Source: Artemisia argyi
Lineage: Eukaryota > Streptophyta > Magnoliopsida > Asterales > Asteraceae
Assembly: GCA_030686995.1 (NCBI GenBank)
Contig: CM060704.1
Coordinates: 170,869,718 to 170,933,717 of the forward strand
Length of the DNA stretch: 64,000 nt
Direction: 5' to 3'
In this document: positions 1 to 13,369 of the stretch, piece by piece
Numbering within the stretch: position 1 is the first letter of the stretch
Layout: the number at the start of each line of letters is the position of its first letter
Notes under the pieces: generated by a model
What the model was told of the DNA's origin: nothing
Database searches by the model: none
The model's input: the letters and a program-made list of their open reading frames with translations, nothing else
Position numbers and translations under genes: made by a program

Positions 1-229
1 TTATCTAAGTTATTTTAAGTTATAAAACCCTAGTGTAATCACACACACACACTTTATACCCTTTCCTGTTCACATTCACTCAATAACAGATTCGTTTTTA
101 ATACCATCACAACCTCGTTGGGACATTACGACCCGGGAAAACATTGTATTTCACGGAAGCATTTGCCTCAGCTGTTTGACTTGTTGATCATAACTTGGTT
201 AATATTATCTGACTGTTTGAGGCGAATCA
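1..229 (+). repeat. Left LTR, 3' portion
   Basis: Matches 7486-7714 base for base except about five substitutions (roughly 98% by eye), ending in the same ggcgaatca. A TATA-like tataaaa lies at 21-27, followed by an ACAC run, as in the right copy. The low divergence suggests a fairly recent insertion. Confidence 0.85.
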
Positions 230-234
230 AAATT

Positions 235-252
235 TGGCGCCGCTGCCGGGGA
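235..252 (+). promoter_or_regulatory. Primer-binding site, tRNA-Asp type
   Basis: The sequence tggcgccgctgccgggga starts five bases after the LTR end. It differs by one base (C for T in the middle) from the tRNA-Asp-complementary site I know from Athila/Tat-type elements. This would be where minus-strand DNA synthesis is primed. Confidence 0.8.
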
Positions 253-526
253 GGTTGTGCGCATATTTTAAACGATTTTGCGTATTTGTGAATCTGAATA
301 CACATTCATTTGTATATTTATCCATCCTTGTTTATACTATTATCATATAAAACCAAAAACAGTTCCCAAAAACTTTTTAAAATCAGTTTTCAACGAACAC
401 AAAAACCAAAAATATTTTCCTTATTATTATTACTACAAAAATTTTCAAAAATACCAAAAATATCCATCCCTTTACCCTCTATCCTTTTAATTCTACCTTC
501 TTCCACTTGTCCCGTAATTGATTCTA

Positions 527-2746
527 ATGGCATCTCTCGATGACAATTTCTTTGAACAAAGGGCTTATGAGAGCAACATCGAAAAACTTATTGCCTTGTC
601 AAAGATATCGAGATGTCATGTTGATTATGATAGACCATCGATTCATATTCCCTCTCCAGTGAGGGAAATGGAACGAGAAACCAAGGTGACAAAGGACCTT
701 GTACTTTCCTCTGACTATGAAAGTGCTAAATACGTCCAACCTACGGTTGTCCAAGAACCTGAGCTCACAAATGCTCCTAAACCTTCAAGAATCAATCCTG
801 ATCTTTCACGGTTTACGGTTAAAAGTTTGTCAAGCAAACATACAGAGCTTAGGGCACTTACTGAAAAGAACAATTTGCCTAATCTTCACAATTATCAAAA
901 ACAAAAACCCGAGACCATAACGGAAGTGGTGGAAATTCCTAGCTCTAAGAGCACACCACTTGTCCCACCTCCAGATTTTGTTCCTTGTGTCGGTTGTGGT
1001 GAGCCGCTTTTCGGTTTTCCATGTCGTTGGTGTACATGTGAACAATGTGGTAATGATATTCGAGACGGGAGTTGTTTGTTTTGTGGGTCGAGTAATTCAT
1101 TTGCTTTTGATCCTAATCAAAACTCATTCAACGACTCCTCAAATTTTTCCAACTACCCATCACATTCATACGAGCAAGAATCATATTATCTAAATATCAA
1201 TGATGCTTCGTATCAAAATACACCAAGCCAGACTCAACAGTTTAACTGTTGTGAGTACTGTGGAGGTCCACATTTTAGCTCTGATTGTCAAACAAGGAAT
1301 CCATTTCCTTGTAACAATTACGACTATTCGTTTCAAGAACCACCTCCACAGTACCAAATGAACCAAGCAACTCCTCAAAACCAGCAAGATCCTTGTCTAG
1401 AGGTTCTTGAGAAACTTAAAAACATTAGAGAGGAGTTGGCTAATATGTCGTTTCACAATGCACCAAGTTCTTCTTGTGTACATTGTGGGGGTCCTCATAA
1501 TGATGATCAATGTCAACCTTCCGGTTTTGACACATCCACACCCCCACAGTCTCCACTCACTCAATATTCACGTGATAAATCTATCACGAAATTACTTGCT
1601 GAAAAACATGCTGCTAGAGACGAAAGAAGCATGGAAGAATTACTAGTCTTAGAACAAGCAGCTATAACACGTATCAAATTTCAAAATGCTGCTCTTCTCT
1701 ATGAGGATGATGAAAGTGATGATACCTCATCATGTTCATCAGTTGAGACTCCTTCCATGGATATACAAGAGGAAAATAATATAACTGAATCACCAGCAGT
1801 AGAAATAATGGAACTTGTAGACTCCATTACTACTAGTCATTCTCAGCTCCCTCTGTATGATGTTATTACACCCGAGGTTCCCACTCACTCTCTGAGCATG
1901 GGGGACGAGCATCTTGACACTGTTCCTAATAAGGAATCGGACGAATTCATAAAGTCTAGTGTTGAGAACCTTGTCTCAATCCCAAGTGAGTCACAGGGAA
2001 TTCTTGATCATATGTGTGATATCCCTCCCCCTCTTGTCTTTCCAAATGATCATATTGAGATGTTCTCTGATTCTGATGAGAACTATTCTTTATCTTGTGG
2101 AGACATAAGTTATGTGGGGGAATTACCTTCTGAGCTTGTCAACTCAGAAGAAGAGAATGATGAAGAAATAATTCAAGACGAATCTCTTCGTCTTACATTA
2201 TTAAATGCTAATCTTCTCATTTCTAGAATCGAGGCTTTTAATGAAGAGCCTATTTCATCTCCTATCCCCGTCAAGGATAGTGAGATTTTGATCAATGATT
2301 CTATTCCAGAATTGCAAACGTTCCATTTTGATCTTTCGGGAGAGAAGATAAGTGGTATCACCACTTCTCATTCTTATAATTCTTTTCCCGTTTATGAATC
2401 ATTTACTATTGAGGAGTTCCCCAATGAACTCACTCAATTCAATCCCGAATACGAATCATTCACCTTTGAGGAGTTCTCCTGTGAACTCACTCATATCATA
2501 TCTCCACCGGAGTATGATAATTTCTATTTTGATCTAGACATACCCATAATATGTCTTGATCAAACGAGCTTAAAAGAGGAGATTCATGAAACAATGAATT
2601 CTCCTATTGAAGATGAGGAGTTAATCATGACTATCATCATGACTTTCGTTCTTTTCTTCATATATCCCGTGGCTTCTCCTGTTCTTCACTCTTTTGGATG
2701 TGAGGACATTATCTTTGACCCCGGCATTCTCATTTATAAATTATGA
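527..2746 (+). CDS. Retrotransposon internal protein, Cys-rich, gag-like (739 aa)
   Basis: This is a single long ORF between the primer site and the noncoding tail. The open frame reaches slightly upstream, but the first ATG is at 527 (MASLDD). Residues about 154-187 hold a dense Cys cluster (CxxC, CxWCxCxxC, CxxC). Residues about 242-254 and 317-329 are two knuckles of the form C-x2-C-x3-H-x4-C with the core CGGPH. The middle is rich in Ser, Thr, Glu and Asp. A hydrophobic stretch near residues 698-718 precedes a short tail. There are no protease, RT or integrase motifs. Similar polypeptides are familiar to me from Asteraceae annotations (recall only). A nucleic-acid-binding gag-like role is inferred from the knuckles; the C-terminal hydrophobic segment is odd for a gag. 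Confidence 0.7.
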   Translation: MASLDDNFFEQRAYESNIEKLIALSKISRCHVDYDRPSIHIPSPVREMERETKVTKDLVLSSDYESAKYVQPTVVQEPELTNAPKPSRINPDLSRFTVKSLSSKHTELRALTEKNNLPNLHNYQKQKPETITEVVEIPSSKSTPLVPPPDFVPCVGCGEPLFGFPCRWCTCEQCGNDIRDGSCLFCGSSNSFAFDPNQNSFNDSSNFSNYPSHSYEQESYYLNINDASYQNTPSQTQQFNCCEYCGGPHFSSDCQTRNPFPCNNYDYSFQEPPPQYQMNQATPQNQQDPCLEVLEKLKNIREELANMSFHNAPSSSCVHCGGPHNDDQCQPSGFDTSTPPQSPLTQYSRDKSITKLLAEKHAARDERSMEELLVLEQAAITRIKFQNAALLYEDDESDDTSSCSSVETPSMDIQEENNITESPAVEIMELVDSITTSHSQLPLYDVITPEVPTHSLSMGDEHLDTVPNKESDEFIKSSVENLVSIPSESQGILDHMCDIPPPLVFPNDHIEMFSDSDENYSLSCGDISYVGELPSELVNSEEENDEEIIQDESLRLTLLNANLLISRIEAFNEEPISSPIPVKDSEILINDSIPELQTFHFDLSGEKISGITTSHSYNSFPVYESFTIEEFPNELTQFNPEYESFTFEEFSCELTHIISPPEYDNFYFDLDIPIICLDQTSLKEEIHETMNSPIEDEELIMTIIMTFVLFFIYPVASPVLHSFGCEDIIFDPGILIYKL

Positions 2747-3822
<1,076 letters not shown>

Positions 3823-6800
3823 TGATGAGTGTCTAAATACTCATCATTTTATACCAATCTGAGCTGCCAAAACATACAAAAAAACACTCAAATATGTATC
3901 AAAATACTTAAAATATCTTAAGGGTGTGTTTTATATGTTTCAAATGCAAAATATGCAAAAACAGATGAAAAACGTACAAAGTTTGCATAATTGGCAGTTT
4001 CAGTCCCTCAAGTTTCATAAATTGGCAAAACTAGTCCCTGGTTATTCTAAAAACATGAAAATGTCATCAAAGGTCCTTTTTAATCATAAAGTTACATATT
4101 TAGTCCTTTGGTGCAAAGTTTCACAAAATTACAAGTTTAGTCCCTGTACTTTGGAAATTGACATAAATGGTCCCTGGGATGTAAAAGACTTTGAGAAATT
4201 CAATTTTGGTCCTTGTACTAATAATATTTTGCAGGAATGGTCCTTGGGTGATAAGTTTGGTGAAATTACATAATCAGTCCCTGAAGTTTGGTGAATTGGC
4301 AAAAATAGTCCCCGGGAATTTCAAAAGTGAAATTTATCAAAAATACCCGTGTACTATTCATTGGTGGCAAGATTAGTCCTTATGATAACTATGGGAAAGT
4401 CACACATCAGCCCCCCTAAACTTTCACCAATTTACAAATGTGGTCCTTGTAATTTCTATATAACCAAACGGATCCAAAATATTAATACCCAAAACCACTA
4501 ATCCAATCCAAACAATAACCAAGCCCACCCTTACCCTTTTTGTTACATGATCCAGCAGGCCCAAACACACAAGCCCACCCAGCATTTATATTAAACCTGG
4601 GTCAACGCCCGGTCAAACCCACAAACAATACCACCCCGCCTAAAACCACCACCACTTCCACCTCCCTCACACAGCCAAAACCACCCTCCACCTCGCCTAG
4701 TATTGCCTCCACCTCACCCCAGCTGTCTACCCTTGTCCTCCACGCCTCACCAAGGAGCATTTAATGCCCTAAACCCTCTCCACGCAACACAGTACCACTT
4801 TGACTATTTTGGCGCTAAGTTGCAGTTTCAAACGGCCAAGATCACTCAGACCTTATCAACGGCTGTGGATTGGTGGGAAATGCCCCAGTGGGTCCCACAA
4901 ACCCTGAAAGTGTCTACAAAAGGGAAATGAGGCAGTGGAGATGAATTATTAGAGTAGTCTTAGAATAAAGTAGTCGTAGGTAGTGTAATTGACATTTTCA
5001 GTTGTAATCTTCACTCAATTAAGTTGTACTCAGTTTATTTAATGCAATTTCATCTTTATTAAAGCTAAATTTCAAGTTTCCTTGTTAATTTCAGTTTTAG
5101 CAATTTTTAGTGAATTTGACAAATTCACTTAATATTGTTAGAGTTGTTATTTAATGTTCATTTAAGCTTTATTCAGTTACTAATAAGCTTTTATAAGCTT
5201 TCTTATCATTAAAACTAGTGTGTACTCAGTTCTCTAAAAAAATATAAGAAAATACCAAATAAAATAGTAGAAAATAAAAAATTAATGTTTGATTAAGAAT
5301 TGAAGCTGAGCAAGGTGTGATTCTGGAGTGTTTTGGTATTAGTAGTCTTGTGGAAGACTGTTAGGATAGATATTGGTCCTTGGTTCCATCACCTCAGTCA
5401 CATATCAATTGTAAGTCATTAACTTGATTTTTGAATACTCTCATTCTTGTTGTTATTAGTGGTTAATCTGGTTTAAATAACTTATTTAGTGATTAAATAA
5501 ACTGTTGCAAGTATAAAATTACTAGGTTTAGTTTTGAAATCACAAGTTATAGTATAAGCAGTTAGTTAAGAGAGTGTTTGGATATGTGGAATTCTATGTG
5601 TTATTGTTGTTGTAGGTTAGTTTTTCATGCATAAGTTTATCATCTAAGACCTAAATCAATCAGAAATAGCAAAAGAATCACAGGTAATATTACCAAAAGT
5701 CAAAATAACTTACAAATCTCATTTGTGAGTTAACTGTTGGATTTATAAGATCCATAATCTGTCATATAGCTCAATAGAGGTTAGAATTGCTTAATTTAGC
5801 TTCATTTTATCTAATTACATCTTATTCAATAAGTAGAATCAGCCCAAAGTCCAAATTAGTCAAACTAGCTAAGTTTATCCAAAAGTCAAAATATCCATTC
5901 TTAGAAAATACCAAAAATAGTAGGATTTGTTTAGAATTTATTATAAGGATTTAGGCTTTGTGCTTTTGTGGATTAGTAATCTCCCACCTCTACTTCAGTA
6001 TTCCATTGTTGTTATATTTTTGTGAATTTTGTGGTGGGCCCCACAGCTCTCCAAAGTGAGCTGCAGGGCTGCAAACTGCTCTATCTCAGCAGCTACACCA
6101 CCACCACCACCACCACTTGGTGGTGGTTTTCCAGCCACCCCAGTGGGCCCCAGGCCATCAGCCTTGTTCATCTCAACCCCTATCCTACCAGGGAACCTAG
6201 ATTGACCTTTTCTTTGACCTGAATCCCTGTGGACCCCACTTGAAATAAGCCCTCAAGTCTGTCCCTATTCTGTATTGCTTTTGAGTTTTGGATTAGCTTA
6301 TTTTGATTTACCAGCTTATCTACTGAGCTTATTTGATCAAATTGAGCTTTGAATAGTCCAACTAACTTATTAGAATCAGATTCATCCATAGTGGGTCTCA
6401 CATAAGCTCTTGAGAGCTTATTTGCCACTTCAGTCAACAAAAGTCAACTGTGGAAGTAATAAGCTTCCACAGTGCTTATTTTTAAGCTATAAAATATTTA
6501 TTTTCACAAAAGTTGCTTGTTTTTAGATATAAATTAGTTTTGTAAAAGAAAATTCCAGAAAAACAAATATAAAAATAAGTGATAGTTTCTATTTAATTTA
6601 ATTTAATTTTAATTTTCATTTTTAGATTTTTATTAAGTAAGTTGTGTTTTTATATTTTTATTAATTTCCTTATAGGTTAAAGTATTTTTAATAATTTTCT
6701 CAGATTTTTGTTTTATCATTTAGTATTTATTATAATTAATATTAGTTTATTTAGTAATTAATTAATAAGTAAGTTATAAATAGCATAATTAATTTTTATA

Positions 6801-7714
6801 AGACAACACCTAGTTTTTATATTTTTCCTAGCTTTTATAAGTCATAATATAATTTTAGTAATTTTTCTAGAATTTTTACTGTTCATTTAATAGTTTTTAT
6901 AATTTAAATAGTTTAATTGGTAATTATTTAATAATTAGAATAATAATTAGTAAACTAGTTTAAAAATACATAAAATAAAGTTTTTATAATTTTTTAGGAT
7001 TTCTGTGATGGTTAATTAGATTTATAAAAATCTTCTTAATTATCTAAGTCTTTTTAGTATTTATAATAATTTAAATCATATAAATAGTTAAATAATAATT
7101 AAATAGTTATTAATTAATAATAATTAGAATAATAGTGTGAAAAATATAATTTTATTTTTAAAATAAGTTTTATAATATTTTAGACTTTTACAAATTTTAA
7201 TTTTACATTTCTAAGACTTATTTTACATTTTCTTATTTATTAGTTAATTATTAGATAATTAATAATAGTTATTAAATAATAATAATTAATTAAATAATTT
7301 ATAATTATAAAATAAATATTTTAAGTTTATTTAATTTGCATTTAAGCCCCTAAGGTTTGCAAATTACTACTTTAGTTAAATTTGTTTTTGTTTCGTACGT
7401 TTACGTAGAATTAAATTAAACGTACGCGTTTTTTATTATTAGACGTTTTTTAATTATCTAGCTTTCACGTAATCGTTAAATTAGTTTATCTAAGTTATTT
7501 TAAGTTATAAAACCCTAGTGTAATCACACACACACACTTTATACCCTTTCCTATTCACATTCACTCAGTCACAGATTCGTTTTTAATACCATCACAACCT
7601 CGTTGGGACATTACGACCCGGGAAAACATTGTATTTCACGGAAGCATTTGCCTCAGCTGTTTGACTTGTTGACCATAACTTGGTTAATATTATCTGACTA
7701 TTTGAGGCGAATCA
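3823..7714 (+). repeat. Right LTR (3.9 kb)
   Basis: It begins TGATGAGTGT directly after the purine tract gtgtgggggat and ends ggcgaatca, the same end as the left copy. At 3,892 bases it is long for a plant LTR. It contains degenerate 'agtccctg' repeats (about 3995-4440), a Pro/Thr-rich pseudo-coding stretch (about 4540-4790), a very AT-rich section (6480-7460), and a TATA-like tataaaa at 7506-7512 with an ACAC run downstream. No real gene is visible. Confidence 0.8.
3995..4440 (+). repeat. Degenerate short tandem repeats inside the LTR
   Basis: About ten imperfect copies of a 35-45-base unit. Each contains a phrase such as agtccctg or ggtccttg followed by aagtttgg and aattggcaaaa. The copies differ in spacing and sequence, so the array is old. 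Confidence 0.65.
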
Positions 7715-7715
7715 T

Positions 7716-8780
7716 GATGCTTCACTTAACATTTCTTCACCTATCCAAGATTTCCTTAATATCACTACCTCAACTCAATCCCCAACACATTGTAATACCA
7801 ATGAAATTACCTTTCAAGAATTGCTAAATCTTGATACTCCAACACCCTCTCCAACACATTGCTACACAAACATGGCAACCATTCCTCCAACAACTAGACC
7901 TTCAAGTGATTCATCATCACTTTTTCAACAAGCTCAACTATCAAAAACATCATCACCTCAATCACCAACAATTTCACCAATGGAACATTTCCATACACCA
8001 CCAACATCACCACTACCTTATTTGGAAACCTTAGAAGACCTATCACCCAAATCATCAAGTCCACCATCCGTGTCACTTTTTAACACAATTGCTCAAATGG
8101 AAACCCAACAACAACCTAGTGAGTAACCAAATGATGAACCCCATCAACCATCATTAGTAGAACGGTTGGCTTACCGTTATGATAGACCATCCATTTTTCC
8201 AAATGATCAAGGTCATACCCACTCACAATCATTTGTGTTTCACCCAATTTACAAAGACCTTCATGGAAATCCTATCGGCAAACCAAGTTTCCGCCATTTT
8301 GTTCAAAACCAACAATCACCACAACAACAACAATCATCACCACAAGAACCTTCCCAACAATTTGAATCCCTACTTTCTTCCTATAAGAAAATAGAAGCAT
8401 CCATGTGGGAAAAACCTCCAAACCATCATAATGAGATTGACACTCATTTAAACCACCTTCATGCCTTCAAACGTATGGTTGACTCTCAAATCAATCATAT
8501 CATGGTTTTACAAACAACACTTCAATCAACAAATGAAGGAAGCAAAAACACTACTCAACCTTCCACCTTTGCTCCTTCAAGTTCAAACTATCCACCATCA
8601 ACATATCAAACCACCCTTCCACCAAACTTTCCCCGCCATGATTGCAATCATTGCGAAAGAACCGCTCACATTAGTGAAGGGTGTCGAAGGGAAATTCGTG
8701 AGCTATCCGAAGAAATGAGGTTTATACTAAACCACATTTTGGATCTTCTACAATCCTCGTCTCACACACCTCAACCCTAG
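7716..8780 (+). pseudogene. Gag-like ORF, truncated by the nested insertion, one in-frame stop
   Basis: One reading frame stays open from the insertion point at 7716 to a stop ending at 8780, broken only by TAA at 8124-8126. The frame is identical on both sides, so a single substitution would explain the break. The sequence is rich in Pro, Ser, Thr, Gln and His. Near its end it has CNHCERTAHISEGC, a CCHC zinc knuckle (C-x2-C-x4-H-x4-C), which supports a gag-like nucleic-acid-binding protein. The true N-terminus lies beyond the nested LTR element, left of the window. I recognise no other domain. Confidence 0.55.
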
Positions 8781-9683
8781 AGTCTCCAAAATGAAACAAA
8801 AACCGGTTCTTTTGGAAAATGTTTCCCATTTAAACCAACAAACCAAAACCGTGTCATCCTTTCAACCTTCAAAATTAAGCCCACTATAACCACAACCCAC
8901 ATTTTCATCCTTAAACAACCTTAGCCTTGTTTGTGGAAAATGTTTCTCACAAAGGAAAATGATAATTTCCTTGTAGCATTTTATGGTCTTAGTTTATTTT
9001 TAGTTTTTCTTTGTTTTTTTTTTTTTTAAAAAAAAAGGGGTAGGATGTTGTCATCTTAATTTTGTGTCTTTGACTCTCTAAGAGTCAAAATTTTTACAAT
9101 TTAATGAAATTCATTCTACAACAATGTTTGAATTGTTTGATGACCATTTAGGTACGATGTGTGAACTATACTTTGATATGGTACCATACATTAATCTTGT
9201 GCTTTAGAAACTAACCTCTCTTTTTGTAGGTTCATTATCCATGTTTTCCTTCCTTGATACTCCATTTAGGGGAGTAATATTCAAGGGGGAGCATGAGTGT
9301 TGTACTATTTCACTTCACAACTCTTAGTTGTGTTTAAACATGAAATACTTTCATGACTTATCTTGTGCAACAACTAACCTTTTTCTTGTAGGTTCAAAAT
9401 TCATGTCTCCTCTCTTGGCACTCCATTTAGGGGGAGTATCGTCCAAGGGGGAGCAAGTCTTAATTCCGCTTTGCTACTCTTCTTTTTGTTTCGACAAAAA
9501 GGCGAAAAATTTATATAAACTTGTGCTTATCAACCTCATATTTGCAAAAACATTTTTTTGGTGCTTATCATCTCATCTTTTCAAAAACAAGTTTTTATAC
9601 TAACTTTATAAGACTTAACACTAAAACTAGTGACTTACTTATAAATAAAGTTTATCTTTTGTCATCAACAAAAAGGGGGAGAT
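8781..9683 (+). other. Noncoding region with multiple polypurine tracts
   Basis: No gene is visible. Purine tracts recur at about 9267-9294 (ggggagtaat, aagggggagc), 9429-9454 (agggggagtatcg, aagggggagcaag) and 9671-9683. Each of the first two pairs follows the phrase ctccattta, which suggests the PPT block was duplicated. The last tract abuts the LTR. Confidence 0.55.
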
Positions 9684-10174
9684 TGTTAATACAAATATCG
9701 CCTAAAAACGTTATTTATATTTTACGATCTTTGCTAAGTTTTGTTAATGACAAAGTATGAAGTTTAGCTATAAGTAAATCATCACTTTAAGTGTTTAAGT
9801 CTTGTTTAACTAAGGTTAACATTAACTTTTAAACAAAACATTGTGTTTATTTCTTAAACTAAAATGAGTCTTGTCACATCATATTTATTTCTTTATATAG
9901 TAAGGTCACATCACATTTAGGGCAAGTTTTGTCATGATGCATTTATGGAAAGAAATGTTTTTGACTAACTTTGTTGTTGCTTGCAAGCTTTGTATTTGAC
10001 TTGTTATTATGATATGTGACATTGTTTGGTTGCTAGGAGTTATGAGACAAGACCTTGTTTGGTTTGCAAGATTTATTGCAAAACCAACTGCAGCCCTGGA
10101 GGTACCCTGGGGGTACACGGGCGGAACCCTTTTGAGGGGTCCGCCTGATCCGCCAGACCTGCAGAATTGTTTGC

Positions 10175-10182
10175 TATAAATA
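10175..10182 (+). promoter_or_regulatory. TATA box in LTR
   Basis: The motif tataaata follows a GC-rich block and lies about 500 bases into the LTR, where a pol II promoter would be expected. Confidence 0.45.
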
Positions 10183-10476
10183 CCAAACCATTTGTTAGTT
10201 TTTGGCAACCCTTTTAGGACATATATTCACATACTCTCTCAACTAACTCAGTAACCTTTTGATTTGTGATTCTCTTATGTAGCAAGGGACTCCACAAGAT
10301 CATTCAAGAAGTTACAAGCTTCAACTCTAAAGTTGCAAGTCTTGATAGCTTGGTCATGTATAAGCTTTGATAGTTTGTACTTCATGTGTGTCATGTATAT
10401 AGAAGTAAGTGGTTAGTATTTTAGGCCTCAAAATACGTAGTGTGTCGGGAGTTGTTGTACCCTTGTAAAAGAATTA

Positions 10477-10686
10477 ACGGGAGTGGTTGTACCCTTGGAA
10501 AAGAACTCGACATCTAGCTTTGTGTCGGTAAAAGTGTAAGCGACGAACGGGAGTGGTTGAACCCATGTAAAAGAACTCGACATTTAGCTTAGTGTCGGTA
10601 AAAGTGTAAGCGACGAATGAGAGTGGTTGTACCCTTGTAAAAGAACTCGACATCTAGCTTAGTGTCGGTAAAAGTGTAAGCGACGT
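10477..10686 (+). repeat. Three tandem 70-bp repeats in the LTR
   Basis: Units at 10477-10546, 10547-10616 and 10617-10686 are exactly 70 bases each with only a few substitutions. Each runs from acgggagtgg to gtgtaagcgacg. A partial degenerate unit precedes them (about 10443-10476). Confidence 0.9.
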
Positions 10687-11184
10687 TGTAAAGGTTTTCT
10701 CCGCCGGTGAAAGGAGCTTGTTGATTAGTGCTTATAACTCTCGAGTTGGAAACTCGGGGCGTGGATGTAGGGTAAGGAAAAAGAGTCCTTGTAGCCGAAC
10801 CACGATAAACAATCGTGTTGTGGTTTGATCGTTTCTTTCTTTATCTTTGCTTATTACATGTTGTCTTTTAGTTATAATTGCTAATCACATATAAAGCTTT
10901 CCAAAAGAATTAAAACAAGTAAAGTTGTATTTATATCTTGAAACAAATGTAGAGCTTTTCAAAGAACTAAAACAAACAAAGTTAGGATAATCACAAGTAA
11001 AGCTTTTCAAAGTATGAAACAAGTAAAGTTAGAATTGTTATTCACATGAAAAACTTTTCAAAGAATTAAACATATAAAGTTGTGTTTATATCTTTAAGCA
11101 AACATAAAGAATCTAAAAGGATATTCAAGTTAAAAAGGATTTAAAAAGTGGTAAACTATTCAACCCCCCTTCTAGTTATCCACA

Positions 11185-12256
11185 GTTTTTATACTACCTT
11201 TGACCTGTTTCGGTGTGATTCAATTTTAGAGTTCATTCGGCAATATGTGGCTATGTTTTTGTGTTGCAATGACAATATATAATATATTCACACTACATTT
11301 TTGTGTTCAAATTAGAGATTGGTTCTAATCATACTACGAATCCCAAATTTAAAAAATTGTGCCTGCATGCTTATTGTTGTATGCCCATAGCTAGAGTACG
11401 TCTGTGTACTTCTTTATGACGTGAACTACATGATCTTATTTATCAAATTCTTGCCTTTTCTAAGATGGTGTTATCTAACAGTGGTTGTAAACTAACTCCT
11501 GGATATGTCTTTTGGTTAGATGCCAATGCTTTCTACCTATAATACTCTCCGACAAGGATTAATAGAGAGATGCAAAGAGTTGCTGAAACTGGCACAAAGG
11601 CGATGTATCAGGTTTATTTTGATTTGAACATGTCTGATATCTTGGCATGAAACTTGCAGAGATTGTGGTATGATATCTTGGCATGATATTTGGGTTGTTT
11701 GGAACTTTTTTTATAATAGCTTATAACATATTTAAATTGATTTGGGATATACATAAATTTTATAGTGGTGTTTTTTATGATGATAGTTTGTGATAACTTG
11801 CACAGGCGTAGCACCTTCCAAGACCAAAAAGCAAGCCAAGCCTCCAAGTTTACTAAATAAGTTTGATATGAAAAAGGGGTTTCACGAATTGGCTATGGAA
11901 TGGCAGCGACGAATAAGGTAACCTCTTGAGATAACATTTCAAGTTAGGAGTTGGGATTGCTATTTGTACTCGGTTTCTTTAAACAATTTATAAGTAGGAT
12001 TTACAAGTTCATGTTGAGATTGGTTATTAAAAATGGCTGCATTCATTAAACAATGGGAAATTCAATTGTTTAAATATAATTTACAGGTTCTTAATTTCCA
12101 TGGTAGCAACCAAGTTTTGATTATTTATCATTAAGTGCTAATTCAACGAATCATTGAACTGCAGAGTAGTGCCCAGAGGTTCAATTAAGTTGTTTGGACC
12201 ACACTCTGAAGCATGAGCATGATCTATTTTGTGTTTTGACTTTTGTCTTTTGACAG

Positions 12257-12327
<71 letters not shown>

Positions 12328-13369
12328 ATTTGGTTCGACCAATAGTAATTGGATTTGCTTTTGTTGCTTGAATTCAACCAGCCTTCCCTTGGCATTATCT
12401 CTGTAAGTTTCGAGTTCAGTTCTTTTTTTTTTTAATAACATCTCCAGGGAACTGGTGCCAAAATACAGGTGTGCAACGAGTTTGGATACAAACAAGTCAT
12501 TGTTTTGTATTAGATCATATTCTTGATCTTTAAATTATTACTTATTTGCGGCTCCTCATGGTTTCTGATTCCAAATTTAAATTTATGCAGCACGAGGAAA
12601 TGGGCTTCTCAACGTCGAAGATCAACTAACAACGTATGTGGAAAGAAGACACTAAGTCCTATTGAGGTATGTTGATTTACCAAGTTTGTGTTCATAAGCA
12701 TCGTATAGGTTTGTGTTATATAAAAATTTGCACCTTATTTATAGTGACCAATACTGCAGAGGGTGTTTGTTTAACCTTTTATTTGATTTCAGCTTAAGTT
12801 TTTGCTGATTTGTAGACCTATCAACTTATATAAGTTGTGGTATATTTGGTAATGATTCTATATTTGTAGCTCTGAGCTTTGGTTGCTCATATTTTGTTTC
12901 ATTACAATATAACAAGGTGAATGTACCTCACGATAAGCCTCCATTATAAACTCTCTTTCTAACCCGTTTAATTTTAAATGGGCCAGTTTGGATATATTCT
13001 AAAAAAGTATCTAGATATTAGTATATTTTACGGAAAAATGACAACCAGTAAGACTATATTTGTGCAGAAAAGTGTGTAAAAATAAAAGCCCAACAACGGG
13101 TTGCTTAGTCGGTTGAATTTTTCTGCAGAAACAGTCTGTATAACCTCTCTTTAGAATGAATGTTGGTCTTTATGTTTCGGACTTCCCTTAATGATAAATA
13201 ATATTCAGTTATGTAAACATCCGCTATGAAGCACTGTACTTGGTTACTTTTGTATTATTTTGGTTTCAGGATAAGACCAGATTCTCGGGGGAATCAAAAG
13301 GACAGAATCACAGGGTACTGAGGCTCAACATATGGAGAGTGAATCTATAGCTCAATGGGAGGTCAAAAT
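11185..13369. other. Unassigned DNA with exon-like scraps
   Basis: No intact gene. Short open stretches bordered by splice-like signals occur on the plus strand: about 11804-11919 (reads PSKTKKQAKPPSLLNKFD and onward, next to acag and gtaa), 12592-12666 (after gcag, before gtatg) and from about 13270 (after ttcag). They could be exons of a decayed multi-exon gene that I do not recognise. A (GA)n tract lies at 12260-12325. Confidence 0.3.
12260..12325. repeat. (GA)n microsatellite
   Basis: About 33 uninterrupted GA units. The Ser-Leu runs on the other strand are artefacts of this repeat. Confidence 0.95.

Larger units (their letters stand above)
7715..11184 (+). mobile_element. Right part of a Sirevirus-like (Ty1/copia type) non-autonomous retroelement
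   Basis: The element starts abruptly where the LTR element above ends. An ORF remnant (7716-8780) is followed by a noncoding stretch with several gggggag purine tracts, then aaaagggggagat and an LTR beginning TGTTAAT at 9684. Repeated polypurine tracts upstream of a TGTT-starting LTR are known from Sireviruses. The left half and left LTR are outside the window, so no target duplication can be tested. The exact LTR end (11182-11184) is uncertain. Confidence 0.6.
9684..11184 (+). repeat. LTR of the Sirevirus-like element
   Basis: Starts TGTTAATAC after the purine tract and ends near ttatccaca after a C-rich ttcaacccccc, a layout common at copia LTR ends. A TATA box (tataaata, 10175-10182) and a block of three 70-bp repeats lie inside. 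The partner LTR is not in the window. Confidence 0.6.

Noticed and set aside
4540..4930. Pro/Thr/Ser-rich ORFs within the long LTR
   Set aside because: Composition is set by a C-rich stretch; no domain and no ORF of useful length. Located in LTR noncoding DNA.
10477..10686. CRISPR-like array
   Set aside because: The repeats are directly adjacent without unique spacers and lie in a plant LTR.
12138..12495. Two minus-strand ORFs with Ser-Leu runs
   Set aside because: They are read through the (GA)n tract and share no frame with the exon-like scraps nearby.
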